A stretch of DNA of 64,000 bases from CAYVTV01 sp964526475 (GCA_964526475.1 CAZGKF010000002.1:71684-135683); one strand, 5' to 3'; positions 47,571 to 56,053 are shown, counted from the first letter of the stretch. Program-made: numbers and translations. The notes: generated from the sequence alone by a model not told the origin.

Positions 47571-47656
47571 ATATTTTTCAGTCATTGTAAGCATTCCGAA
47601 AGGGACAAAATTGTTCTTTTCCGGTTAGTTGTTCTATGACCGAAAAAACAAGTACT

Positions 47657-47688
47657 CCTCTTTTCTATGCGAAAAGAGGTTTTTTTTT
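47657..47688 (+). terminator. Intrinsic terminator acting as riboswitch expression platform
   Basis: CCTCTTTTC (47657-47665) and GAAAAGAGG (47671-47679) form a 9-bp stem with loop TATGC, followed by nine T (47680-47688). It lies between the riboswitch and the coding start at 47705. TACTCC occurs both in P1 (47450-47455) and here (47653-47658), so the riboswitch strand GGAGCAGTA can pair with either copy. That is a plausible terminator/antiterminator switch. Confidence 0.85.
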
Positions 47689-47704
47689 ATTTTCAGAAAG
47701 CACG

Positions 47705-49432
47705 ATGAAAAGCGATGTGACATTGAGCGATACCTGGCTGAAGGCCTCCATACTGGGCGCAACATGGGCTGCCTCCGAAATTATCTTAGGAAGCTTTCTG
47801 CATAATTTACGTATCCCATTTAAAGGCAATATCCTGACTACTATCGCTTTTATCCTGCTAATAGCGGTTAGTTACAAATGGAATGACCGTGGATTATTCT
47901 GGCGCTCGGGGCTGGTTTGTGCATTAATGAAGACCATGTCTCCCAGTGCGGTAATTTTTGGTCCTATGGTAGCCATTTTTATGGAGTCGCTTCTGCTTGA
48001 TCTTTCAGTGAGACTTTTAGGCCGGAACGTTTTAGGCTTTTTGTTAGGATCAGTAATTGCTATGTCGTGGATATTAGCACAAAAGATATTCAACTATATA
48101 CTTTTCTATGGGCATGGTCTGATTGATATCTATAGCCAGCTTATGATATTTATTGAAAAACAGTTGCAATTTCAATTCAATCTGGTTTGGGCGCCCATTG
48201 TTATATTGCTGGGCATTAATCTCCTTTTTGGCCTTATTGCTGTTGCTTTGGGTATGTATGCAGGACGAAACCTGATAAACGAATCTAATACCTTAGAAAA
48301 AGCTCAGGGATTTAAGCAGCACGACCTGCCGGTTCAAAAACCAGGGCATTTCCCTTACTCGGTGCCATGGCTGATTGTAAATATCGCAGTGCTATTGGGT
48401 ATGTTGTTTATTCTAAACAGAAGCCCTTTATGGCTTTGGGCCCCAACCACAATTATCGTAATCTCTGTATGGAGCCATCGCTACGGTCGTGCTTTACGAC
48501 AGCTATCCAAACCTAAATTCTGGGTATTCTTTGTGGGTATAACAATGGTATCCGCTTTTATAATCACTGCTATCCAAAACAATGGAGACAACTGGGTGCA
48601 AGGATTGCTCGCGGGCTTGCAAATGAATTTCAGGGCAGCAATTGTTATTAGCGGATTCACTGTTCTTGGAACAGAGCTTTACAATCCAATAATCAGGCAA
48701 TTTTTTTCCCGAAGCACCTTTAAACAATTGCCTGTGGCTTTAAATCTGGCATTTGAAACGCTCCCTTATGTTATCGGTAAATTACCCGATGTTAAAAGCA
48801 TTCTAAAATATCCTGTTACTGTTATCAGACTATTGGTCAATCACGCGGAAGATCGGTTTAAGGAGCTGAAAAGCATTCAGAAGAAGCCTGTTTTTTTAAT
48901 TACCGGGGATAAATCAGAAGGTAAAACACGATTTACTAAAGAACTCATTGAGTCTTTACAATCTGGAAAAATATCGGTTGGAGGAGTACTCTCCTGTAAA
49001 ATAACAATTAATGGAACTACCTCGGGCTATGATCTTATTGATATTGCTACTGGCGAAAGGATGCAATTTCTTAAAATAAACGGGGAATTAACTTCACATA
49101 AAGTTGGGAGGTTCGAAATTAATTCACAAACATTATTACAAGGGAAACAAATTCTTCACCCATCAAAGCTTTCAATGCATGATGTTGTAGTTATTGATGA
49201 GACAGGCAAATTGGAAGTTCAGGGAAAAGGATGGGCCGATAGTATTGAAGGAATCCTGAAAGCAAATAGTCATCCATTAGTTATAACCGTCAGAACTGAT
49301 TTTATCAACGCGGTCATCGAAAAATTTGGTCTTGAAAACCCTCTTATTCATCGCGTTTCTGATAGCAATAGTCATCAGGTTGCAAATAATATTATTGAGG
49401 CATGCATAGAAATGAAGAGATTACCGGAATAA
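47705..49432 (+). CDS. Fused ECF-like S and T membrane parts with a THEP1-type NTPase
   Basis: From ATG 47705 this is 575 residues. Residues 1-190 have about six hydrophobic segments and look like an ECF S component (ASEIILGSFLHNLRIPFKGN). Residues about 220-380 resemble an EcfT/CbiQ-type part (QMNFRAAIVISGFTVLGTEL, ALNLAFETLPYVI). Residues about 394-575 are a THEP1-like NTPase with Walker A GDKSEGKT (401-408) and VVVIDETGKLE as Walker B. An in-frame ATG at 47636 lies before the terminator hairpin, so translation from there is unlikely. Control by the Moco-type leader and overlap (31 nt) with mobA suggest uptake or handling of molybdate or a cofactor precursor. Standard ECF systems use ABC ATPases, so this fusion is unusual. 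Confidence 0.68.
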   Translation: MKSDVTLSDTWLKASILGATWAASEIILGSFLHNLRIPFKGNILTTIAFILLIAVSYKWNDRGLFWRSGLVCALMKTMSPSAVIFGPMVAIFMESLLLDLSVRLLGRNVLGFLLGSVIAMSWILAQKIFNYILFYGHGLIDIYSQLMIFIEKQLQFQFNLVWAPIVILLGINLLFGLIAVALGMYAGRNLINESNTLEKAQGFKQHDLPVQKPGHFPYSVPWLIVNIAVLLGMLFILNRSPLWLWAPTTIIVISVWSHRYGRALRQLSKPKFWVFFVGITMVSAFIITAIQNNGDNWVQGLLAGLQMNFRAAIVISGFTVLGTELYNPIIRQFFSRSTFKQLPVALNLAFETLPYVIGKLPDVKSILKYPVTVIRLLVNHAEDRFKELKSIQKKPVFLITGDKSEGKTRFTKELIESLQSGKISVGGVLSCKITINGTTSGYDLIDIATGERMQFLKINGELTSHKVGRFEINSQTLLQGKQILHPSKLSMHDVVVIDETGKLEVQGKGWADSIEGILKANSHPLVITVRTDFINAVIEKFGLENPLIHRVSDSNSHQVANNIIEACIEMKRLPE

Positions 49433-49971
49433 TACTGGCTGGTGGTAAAAGCACCAGAATGGGCATCGACAAATCAAACTTGTTGTTCCGTGGAAAAAGA
49501 TTGATAGAGTATCCCTATGAGCTGATGCGGGAGAAGTGTCAAAAAATAATTATAAGCACTAATACCAGCAGTTTAAAACTGCCGGGGGTAAGCTATGTGC
49601 CCGACAACTACAAGGATATAGGTCCACTGGCCGGACTGGAAGCCGGATTAAGGCTTTCAGATACCCGGTGGAATTTTGTTTTGCCCTGCGACATGCCTTT
49701 TGTTAATAGTGAATTATTCTCAGTCATGCAGGATGAACTCGATGGTTACGATTACATAGTTCCCCAGACTGCTGATGGAAAGGTAACTCCATTGGCGGGG
49801 TTTTTCAACCGCAATATTCTTAATGTAATCGTTCAGCAAATTAAGTCCGGCGATTATAAAGCAGGAAACCTTTTAAAAAGGTTAAAGGTGAAATATTTTC
49901 ACACCACGAACAATCTTGTTACAGTAAACTTCAATACCCTAAACGATTTGGAGCCCTTTCTCGATAAATAA
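49402..49971 (+). CDS. mobA: Molybdenum cofactor guanylyltransferase
   Basis: This 189-residue enzyme attaches GMP to molybdopterin, giving the bis-MGD cofactor needed by DMSO-reductase-family enzymes. The nucleotidyltransferase motif is GIILAGGKSTRMGIDKSNL, with the metal-binding region FVLPCDMPFVNSE and PLAGFF. The start overlaps the ECF/THEP1 fusion gene by 31 nt. A bis-MGD enzyme is encoded directly upstream of the riboswitch, so the product matches local demand. Confidence 0.9.
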   Translation: MHRNEEITGIILAGGKSTRMGIDKSNLLFRGKRLIEYPYELMREKCQKIIISTNTSSLKLPGVSYVPDNYKDIGPLAGLEAGLRLSDTRWNFVLPCDMPFVNSELFSVMQDELDGYDYIVPQTADGKVTPLAGFFNRNILNVIVQQIKSGDYKAGNLLKRLKVKYFHTTNNLVTVNFNTLNDLEPFLDK

Positions 49972-49998
49972 TCTACAATAAAACTACTCTTTTCCAAC

Positions 49999-51966
49999 AT
50001 GAAGTATGTAATTATAACATTCCGGTTAATTTTTCTCGCGCTTGGCGTACATTCACAAGCAACAAGCGATTCAATTAAATATAAAATGTATTTTCTGGGT
50101 GAAGTGGTTATTAGTGAGCATATTGATAAAAACACACTATCGGCGGATGAGATCCGAAAAAACAATGCTAATGATGTAAGTTCGGCTCTGAATTTAATGC
50201 CTTCTGTGGTAATAAATAAAGTGGGCAATCGAAACGAAAGTACAGTGTATATAAGAGGATTTGATATTCGCGGCATTCCTGTTTTTATTGATGGTATTCC
50301 GGTGTATGTGCCCTACGATGGGTATGTTGATTTGGCACGTTTTACTACCTATGATATATCGGGAATTGATGTTTCAAAGGGATTCTCTTCCATGATGTAT
50401 GGTGCCAATACTATCGGTGGGGCCATTAATTTAATAAGTGCGAAACCAAAAAACCGCCTGGAAATTGATACCAGATTGGGTATGATGAGCGGTAAAGGAT
50501 ACGACACCAAAGTAAATATCGGTAGTAATATGGGTAAAATGTATTTTCAAGCTGGTCTTTCTATCCTTGAAAGAAAATTTTTTCCCCTTTCTGCACATTT
50601 TGACACTACACCTACTGAAACAGATAATAAACGCGACAATTCAAATCGAAAAGACATGAAAGGAAACTTTAAAATAGGCTATACTCCCAATGGCAGCGAT
50701 GAATACGCGATTAATTATATTTATTCGCATGGCAGCAAAGGAAATCCGGTGTATTTGGGTCATGATGACAATATGCCTCTTCGTTACTGGGATTGGCCAT
50801 ATTGGGATAAGCAGAGCCTTTATTTTATCTCTAAAACAACCCTGGGAACAAACTCGTATCTTAAAACCCGTTTCTATTTTGATCAATTTAAAAACAGGCT
50901 GGATAGTTACGATGATGAAAGCTATTCATCCCAAACAAGAGGCTATGCTTTCACGAGTTTTTACGATGATCATACCCTGGGAGGTAATCTTGAGCTGGTG
51001 AGCAATTTGGATAATAAAAATACGGTGAAATTCTCTGTTCACCTTAAAAACGATAATCATAGTGAGCATAATGCAGGAGAGCCACTAAGAAGAGTTGCCG
51101 ATAATACCATCTCATTAGGTATCGAGCATATTTTAAAGGCCGGTGACAAACTAAGTTTTATACCCGGTTTTGCTTACCACCTGCGTCAAAGCTTGCAGGC
51201 AGATAATTATAATCCGGCAGATCAATCTATTTCTCAATTTCCTAAAAATACCAATGATGCTTTTAACGCGCAATTGGGAACCTACTATCGAATTTCAGAT
51301 TTTATAAGAATGAATTTCAATATGGCATATAAAACCCGTTTTGCCACCATGAAAGACCGATATTCATACCGATCGGGAAGGAGTCTGGCTAATCCTGGTT
51401 TGCGATCGGAATCGGCTTTGAGTTTTGAATATGCAACAAGTTTTTCTTTGGGTGAAAAATTAGCGTTAATACCTGAAATTTTCTTCACCCGACTTAACAA
51501 TACCATTCAAATGGTGGACAATGTAAGAGGGAATCTTTCGCAAGTACAAAATACAGGCAAGGCAAACTATACCGGAGCCGACATCAGTTTGATTTATACT
51601 GCTATAAAAAAACTAAGATGGCACACCTCCTATTCTTATATCAAACGGGAGAATTTGAGTAATTCCGACATTCTGTTCACCGATATTCCGGAACATAAAG
51701 TTCTTACTTCTTTAGAGTACCTGTCTGCAGAAATAATCAATGGAAATCTCACGTTCGAATATAATTCCGGACGCAATTCATCAAGTGATGGCTCCAGGAT
51801 TTCTTCCGCTTACTTTTTAACAAATGTCAATATATTTTTTAGTTTATCAGAACACTCCAACATAGAAACCGGAGTAAACAATATTTTAGATAAAAACTAT
51901 ACGATTGAAGAAGGCTATCCCGAAATGGGACGCAACTTTTATTTCGCACTGAATTTTACTTTTTAA
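49999..51966 (+). CDS. TonB-dependent outer membrane receptor
   Basis: This 655-residue protein has a signal peptide (to about residue 19) and an N-terminal plug (about 30-150) with NNANDVSSALNLMPSVVINK, ESTVYIRGFDIRGIPVFIDG and SSMMYGANTIGGAINLISAK. A 22-strand-type barrel follows, ending in GRNFYFALNFTF. There is no SusC-like carboxypeptidase domain. It begins 27 nt after mobA, so it may be in the same riboswitch-controlled transcript and import a molybdenum complex; a role in the arsenic genes downstream is the alternative. Confidence 0.85.
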   Translation: MKYVIITFRLIFLALGVHSQATSDSIKYKMYFLGEVVISEHIDKNTLSADEIRKNNANDVSSALNLMPSVVINKVGNRNESTVYIRGFDIRGIPVFIDGIPVYVPYDGYVDLARFTTYDISGIDVSKGFSSMMYGANTIGGAINLISAKPKNRLEIDTRLGMMSGKGYDTKVNIGSNMGKMYFQAGLSILERKFFPLSAHFDTTPTETDNKRDNSNRKDMKGNFKIGYTPNGSDEYAINYIYSHGSKGNPVYLGHDDNMPLRYWDWPYWDKQSLYFISKTTLGTNSYLKTRFYFDQFKNRLDSYDDESYSSQTRGYAFTSFYDDHTLGGNLELVSNLDNKNTVKFSVHLKNDNHSEHNAGEPLRRVADNTISLGIEHILKAGDKLSFIPGFAYHLRQSLQADNYNPADQSISQFPKNTNDAFNAQLGTYYRISDFIRMNFNMAYKTRFATMKDRYSYRSGRSLANPGLRSESALSFEYATSFSLGEKLALIPEIFFTRLNNTIQMVDNVRGNLSQVQNTGKANYTGADISLIYTAIKKLRWHTSYSYIKRENLSNSDILFTDIPEHKVLTSLEYLSAEIINGNLTFEYNSGRNSSSDGSRISSAYFLTNVNIFFSLSEHSNIETGVNNILDKNYTIEEGYPEMGRNFYFALNFTF

Positions 51967-52045
51967 TACAAACTGTTCCCTGTCCCTGCGTTCAGAAGAA
52001 AAGATGAAAATGTAATAAAAATTATTTTTTTTTGTATTTTAAATA

Positions 52046-52059
52046 TCGTATGTTTACGA
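52046..52059 (+). promoter_or_regulatory. Operator candidate in front of arsR
   Basis: TCGTA-TGTT-TACGA is a perfect inverted repeat 17 nt before the arsR ATG. Its core CGTATGTTTACG differs by one base from the palindrome before the MIP-like gene (CGTATTTTTACG at 55299-55310), which suggests one regulator for both sites. Confidence 0.6.
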
Positions 52060-52076
52060 CATTAGAAATTAAGATT

Positions 52077-52460
52077 ATGAATAAATCAGAAAAATTTGAC
52101 CCATCCTTACAGGAATTGTCTCGCTTTGCAAAGGCAATTGCTCATCCAGCCAGGCTGGCTATTTTGGAACATCTTGCTGAGACTAAAACCTGCATATCCG
52201 GTGATATATCCGATTTTCTTCCATTGAGCAGGACAACAGTTTCCCAACACCTTAAAGAACTCAGGGATTTGGGATTGATCCACGGCACAATAGATGGTCT
52301 TAAAGTAAACTATTGTCTTGATCATTCTGTCATTGAAACTTATCTCTCCATGTTTGATTCTTTTTTTGAACCCATAAAATCAGTCAACGTGGAATGCCTG
52401 AACGGCCATCATCATGTTAAAAAATCAAAGCGTGAAAAATCGATAGTAATAAACAAATAA
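52077..52460 (+). CDS. arsR: ArsR/SmtB-family metalloid-responsive repressor
   Basis: From ATG 52077 this is 127 residues with a winged HTH: FAKAIAHPARLAILEHLAE, then CISGDISDFLPLSRTTVSQH and a recognition helix plus wing. Cys39 lies at the start of the DNA-binding helix region; Cys80 and Cys107 could complete an As(III) site, different from the classical CVC motif. A longer reading from TTG 52032 covers the operator and is not preferred. It heads the ars operon (next gene 11 nt away). Confidence 0.88.
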   Translation: MNKSEKFDPSLQELSRFAKAIAHPARLAILEHLAETKTCISGDISDFLPLSRTTVSQHLKELRDLGLIHGTIDGLKVNYCLDHSVIETYLSMFDSFFEPIKSVNVECLNGHHHVKKSKREKSIVINK

Positions 52461-52471
52461 AATTCATTAAA

Positions 52472-52849
52472 ATGAGAACCTTAAAGAATCAATTGACTTT
52501 TTGTTTATTTGGCGGAATCCTGATTATTGCGAATGCATGCACTAATACACATGCGGAAAATAAACAATCCCCCGAAAACACGCCGGTTGTTTCCGCAAAT
52601 GCGGAAAGCAAAGCAGAAACCACCCCTAAAAATAATTCTGAGTTTCAAAGCGCCCTGGATAAAGCAAAGAGTGCCGGACAAGCAGCGTTTGTAGTTGTTA
52701 CAGGGAATGGAGTTGCTGAAACTGAAAAAGTAATACTGAGTGTTCAGAAACTCTCAAACGCAAGCCGCTTAAAAAAGGGAATTCTTCATTTCCATTATTC
52801 AGACAGAACAGCTGCGGCACAGGACCAGGATGTTGCGGTTAAATTATAA
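52472..52849 (+). CDS. Small lipoprotein with a thioredoxin-like N-terminal segment
   Basis: This 125-residue protein has a lipobox ANAC (Cys23), a Ser/Thr/Asn/Glu-rich linker (about 25-60) and a segment EFQSALDKAKSAGQAAFVVV that resembles the start of a thioredoxin-like fold. A complete thioredoxin domain would need about 60 more residues and a CxxC; neither is present. It is nested between arsR and arsC with gaps of about 12 nt, so it belongs to the ars operon. Function unknown; it may be a truncated periplasmic partner. Confidence 0.65.
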   Translation: MRTLKNQLTFCLFGGILIIANACTNTHAENKQSPENTPVVSANAESKAETTPKNNSEFQSALDKAKSAGQAAFVVVTGNGVAETEKVILSVQKLSNASRLKKGILHFHYSDRTAAAQDQDVAVKL

Positions 52850-52861
52850 ATTTTTATAATC

Positions 52862-53308
52862 ATGAAAATAACAGAACAAGGTATGAAAGTTTTAATCCTT
52901 TGTACGGGAAACAGTTGCCGTAGCCAGATGGCTCATGGCTTTCTGCAAAGTTTTGATAAAAATCTTATGGTTCATTCAGCGGGTACAGACGCTTCCGGTA
53001 AGTTAAACCAGAAGGCTGTTTCAGTCATGAAAGAAATCGGAATCGATATAAGTCACCACACTTCAGATTCTGTTGAAAAATACCTGGGAGAAGAATGGGA
53101 CTTTGTGATTACGGTATGTGGGGGAGCAAACGAAGCTTGTCCTGCTTTTTTTGGTAAGGTAAAGCATCGCCTGCATATTGGTTTTAACGACCCTTCGCAT
53201 GTTACCGGAACGGATGATTACATTTGGAGTGAGTTCCGTCGTGTAAGGGATGAGATTAAGGAGGAATTTTACAAGCTGTATAAAGAAGAAATTGAACCTC
53301 AATTATAG
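52862..53308 (+). CDS. arsC: Arsenate reductase, low-molecular-weight phosphatase type
   Basis: This 148-residue cytoplasmic enzyme reduces arsenate to arsenite with thioredoxin. The P-loop Cys14-x5-Arg20 (LCTGNSCRSQMAHG) and the two further redox cysteines Cys86 and Cys93 (VCGGANEAC) match the Staphylococcus-type ArsC three-Cys cascade. The GFNDPSHVTGTDD loop contains the expected catalytic Asp. An alternative ATG lies seven codons downstream (MKVLILC). It sits in the operon between a small lipoprotein and usp. Confidence 0.93.
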   Translation: MKITEQGMKVLILCTGNSCRSQMAHGFLQSFDKNLMVHSAGTDASGKLNQKAVSVMKEIGIDISHHTSDSVEKYLGEEWDFVITVCGGANEACPAFFGKVKHRLHIGFNDPSHVTGTDDYIWSEFRRVRDEIKEEFYKLYKEEIEPQL

Positions 53309-53350
53309 AATGGTATTAAAAATATTACAAAACCTATAAACCATATAATT

Positions 53351-53722
53351 ATGAAATCACTTGCAATATTGGGAACCGACCTGTCACCAGCTTCGGATAA
53401 GCTAATAGAATGTGCACATGAGTATAGAAATCTTGGAATAAAGAAAATAACTCTTGTCCACGCATTGGGATTAAAGCACATACAGGCATTTGAAGATATA
53501 TTGAGAAAGGATACTGACGAGAAACTTGAAGTGCAAAAAAAGAAACTGGAAGAACAGGGTTTTGAGGTTGACTACAAAGTCAAGCCCCACCTGGCAAAAG
53601 ATGAACTACAGAAGCTGGCAGAAGATTCCGGCGCTGCTTTGATTATTATCGGCACTCATGGCATTCCGATTCCAACGTATTATTTGTTCCATTACCAGGA
53701 AATTAGATCTGTTTTTTCGTAA
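53351..53722 (+). pseudogene. Universal stress protein, C-terminally truncated
   Basis: The 123-residue frame begins as a normal UspA domain (MKSLAILGTDLSPASDKLIE...ALIIIGTHG). After IIIGTHG the family continues with a GxxxxxxLGSVSxxV nucleotide-binding motif; here an unrelated tail follows (IPIPTYYLFHYQEIRSVFS). The sequence that follows to 53827 contains no remaining Usp frame, so a deletion rather than a simple frameshift is likely. A short functional protein cannot be ruled out. It lies in the ars operon. Confidence 0.65.
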
Positions 53723-53827
53723 GTTAACCAGTTTAAGCATAAATTAAACAGCTATCGCTACAGGTGGTGATTAAAATTTATCATTTTTTGAAATAATAAT
53801 TTGTAAAACCGATAAATAATAATTCAA

Positions 53828-54856
53828 ATGATTCAAAAGAAAACAATAAGCTTTTTCGATAAATACTTAACTGTCTGGGTTGCTCTCGGAATCCTTGCAG
53901 GGATTCTGATTGGTCATCTGGCAGGTGACAGCATCGAAATAATAAGCAGCATGGAGATAGCAAAGGTGAATATCCCGGTTGCCATCCTTATCTGGCTGAT
54001 GATCTATCCCATGATGCTTCAGATCGATTTTACCAGTATCCGGAAGATTGGTAAAAAGCCACGGGGTGTGATCTGGACTGTAGTTATCAATTGGCTCATT
54101 AAGCCTTTCACCATGACCTTTTTTGCCTGGATATTTTTTACTAAACTTTATTCCGCATGGATCGACCCTGCGCTGGCTGGAGAATACATTGCCGGGGCGA
54201 TTCTGCTGGGAGCAGCACCCTGCACAGCCATGGTATTTGTATGGTCATATCTTTCTGATGGAGATCCAAATTACACACTTGTACAAGTCTCGGTGAACGA
54301 CCTGATTATTCTGGTGGCGTTTATCCCCATAGTTGGATTATTGCTTGGTATAACCAATGTGGTGATCCCTTATGACACCCTGGTAGCAAGCATTCTAATT
54401 TTCGTCGTTATACCGCTTGTTGCAGGAGTTATAACCCAGCGGATTTTGTTAAAATCGAAAGGTGAAGAATGGTTTAAAAAGGAATTTCTGCCTAAACTTA
54501 AACCGGTGAGTATAGTGGCACTACTTGTTACCCTGGTATTCCTTTTCGCGTTCCAGGGACAAAACATCATCAATAATCCCCTGATTATTCTTTTAGCAGC
54601 TGTTCCTTTGGTAATACAGACCTACTTTATTTTTTTCATTGCCTGGTACGGCGGAAAAAAACTCAAACTCCCCTACCCTGTTTGTGCTCCTGCAGCCATG
54701 ATCGGAGCCAGCAACTTCTTTGAACTGGCCGTGGCTGTTGCCATTGCATTATTCGGGTTACAGTCACCGGCTGCCTTAGTAACGGTAGTAGGGGTTCTGG
54801 TTGAAGTGCCTGTGATGTTGTCGCTGGTGGCTTTTGCGAACAGGAGGAGATATTAA
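53828..54856 (+). CDS. acr3: Arsenite efflux permease, ACR3 family
   Basis: This is a 342-residue inner membrane protein with ten hydrophobic segments that exports arsenite using the proton gradient. The family-essential Cys132 in GAAPCTAMVFVWS (TM4) and Glu299 in GASNFFELAVAVA (TM9) are both present. Length and motifs match the ACR3 family. It is the last complete gene of the ars operon, with a terminator 150 nt downstream. Confidence 0.95.
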   Translation: MIQKKTISFFDKYLTVWVALGILAGILIGHLAGDSIEIISSMEIAKVNIPVAILIWLMIYPMMLQIDFTSIRKIGKKPRGVIWTVVINWLIKPFTMTFFAWIFFTKLYSAWIDPALAGEYIAGAILLGAAPCTAMVFVWSYLSDGDPNYTLVQVSVNDLIILVAFIPIVGLLLGITNVVIPYDTLVASILIFVVIPLVAGVITQRILLKSKGEEWFKKEFLPKLKPVSIVALLVTLVFLFAFQGQNIINNPLIILLAAVPLVIQTYFIFFIAWYGGKKLKLPYPVCAPAAMIGASNFFELAVAVAIALFGLQSPAALVTVVGVLVEVPVMLSLVAFANRRRY

Positions 54857-55008
54857 AGGGAAATCCATGGTTCTCTTTATATAAATACTGTATGGGAAAG
54901 GAGCGGACAGTTTAAGGATATACGACAATAGACAATATCCCAAAAAATTATTGCTCTAATCAACCCCTTCACCTAACATATAGACGTATAGCCGGAAAGC
55001 CCATGCAG

Positions 55009-55044
55009 AAAAGCCCGTTATCATTCAGGTGTTAACGGGCTTTT
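55009..55044. terminator. Intrinsic terminator closing the ars operon
   Basis: AAAAGCCCGTTA (55009-55020) and TAACGGGCTTTT (55033-55044) form a perfect 12-bp stem with a 12-nt loop. The structure is symmetrical and can work in both directions. It separates acr3 from the decayed acr3 fragment. Confidence 0.85.
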
Positions 55045-55089
55045 CGGTCTATACAATATGACTGGGCATACAAAGGGTTATTGTCTCTC

Positions 55090-55203
55090 GATTTGGCAGC
55101 ACCAGCAGCCATAATAGGCCCATGTAACTTTTTCGAACTTTCAGTGGCAGTTGTTATTGTTCTGTTTGGCTTAAATTCGGGGAATACGCTGGCCACTTTT
55201 TAA
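55090..55203 (+). pseudogene. Remnant of a second ACR3 arsenite permease
   Basis: The frame reads DLAAPAAIIGPCNFFELSVA and continues VVIVLFGL before ending at TAA (55201-55203). It aligns with residues 286-311 of the intact ACR3 encoded upstream (CAPAAMIGASNFFELAVAVA), including the conserved Glu. The codons differ enough to show that it came from a divergent homologue, not a recent duplication. No start or earlier part of the gene is found. Confidence 0.8.
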
Positions 55204-55296
55204 TTTTCAATTCCTCCTGTTTCGCTAAATATTAAGGTTATTTTTACGAAATGGTAACCTTTCATTAACATGAACTTAATTTTTAATATATCTGTA

Positions 55297-55314
55297 TGAC
55301 GTATTTTTACGTCA
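55297..55314 (+). promoter_or_regulatory. ArsR-type operator candidate before the MIP-like/PiT-like operon
   Basis: TGACGTA-TTTT-TACGTCA is a perfect 18-bp inverted repeat. A TATATCTG box, one mismatch from TAnnTTTG, ends 3 nt upstream at 55287-55294, so the repeat would cover the transcription start. Its core CGTATTTTTACG matches the arsR site in 11 of 12 bases. Confidence 0.6.
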
Positions 55315-55325
55315 AAAGTATAGAT

Positions 55326-56030
55326 ATGAAATATTCAAACTTCTTAAATAAACAGTGGAAGAAAGAATCGATATATGAATTTTCAGCAAGCTTCTTTTTT
55401 GTGCTCTTGTATTTCCTCTCCATTGAACATGCTATTGATCTGTTTTCGTCATCCTTAACAGTTTTCGGATCGGTTATTTATACAATACTCTATTTTTTGA
55501 TTGTTACAATACTTTCTAAAATGGCATCAGTACACATTCTGCCTGTTGTCTCGTTTATTGAATATCTCAATACGGGTAGCTTGTACTATTTCTTTTGCAA
55601 GGTGGCCAACCAGTTTATGGGTGCATTGTTGGCTATAATACTTCATATTTGGGTTTTAAGGTATGGTTCTGATTCTGATCTCAGCAATTACGCCACACCA
55701 TTAAATCCATTCTTTATTGGATTATTTACCGGTTTCCTATCACAAATCATATATTTATTGCATCTTATTCTTTGGCGATTGCAAATATACCGGATTAGCC
55801 GATACTTTCTATTTTCAGTTGGGTTGGGATTCGTGTTTGCAATAATCTCTGTTATTGGAAGTATTACCCTGCTAAACCCATTCGGTTTACTATTGCACTA
55901 CCTGATAAGCGGAAATCCAATTACGATTAAACTCATATTTACGGGTAGCATGGTGCATATTTTAATACCCATGATATTTGTAAGTGGCACACATTATTTT
56001 CTAAAAGGTTTTGTTATTAAAGGTTTGTAA
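55326..56030 (+). CDS. Divergent MIP/aquaporin-like membrane protein
   Basis: From ATG 55326 this is 234 residues with six hydrophobic segments. The layout resembles aquaporins: SVHILPVVSFIEYL is at the position of the first half-helix (normally ...HLNPAVT), followed by CKVANQFMGALLAII; GSITLLNPFGLLLHYLISG fits the second (normally GxxMNPARSFGPAL). So the first NPA is replaced by LPV and the second by NPF. An ATG ten codons upstream falls in the operator and is not preferred. Some aquaporins in ars operons conduct As(III), so that role is possible. It is 24 nt from the PiT-like gene. Identification is tentative. Confidence 0.5.
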   Translation: MKYSNFLNKQWKKESIYEFSASFFFVLLYFLSIEHAIDLFSSSLTVFGSVIYTILYFLIVTILSKMASVHILPVVSFIEYLNTGSLYYFFCKVANQFMGALLAIILHIWVLRYGSDSDLSNYATPLNPFFIGLFTGFLSQIIYLLHLILWRLQIYRISRYFLFSVGLGFVFAIISVIGSITLLNPFGLLLHYLISGNPITIKLIFTGSMVHILIPMIFVSGTHYFLKGFVIKGL

Positions 56031-56053
56031 TAGCCCTACAATAAAAATGCACA

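Noticed and set aside
47636..47704. Upstream in-frame ATG of the ECF/THEP1 fusion gene
   Set aside because: The terminator hairpin and its nine T would be inside the coding sequence, and the added residues are not membrane-like.
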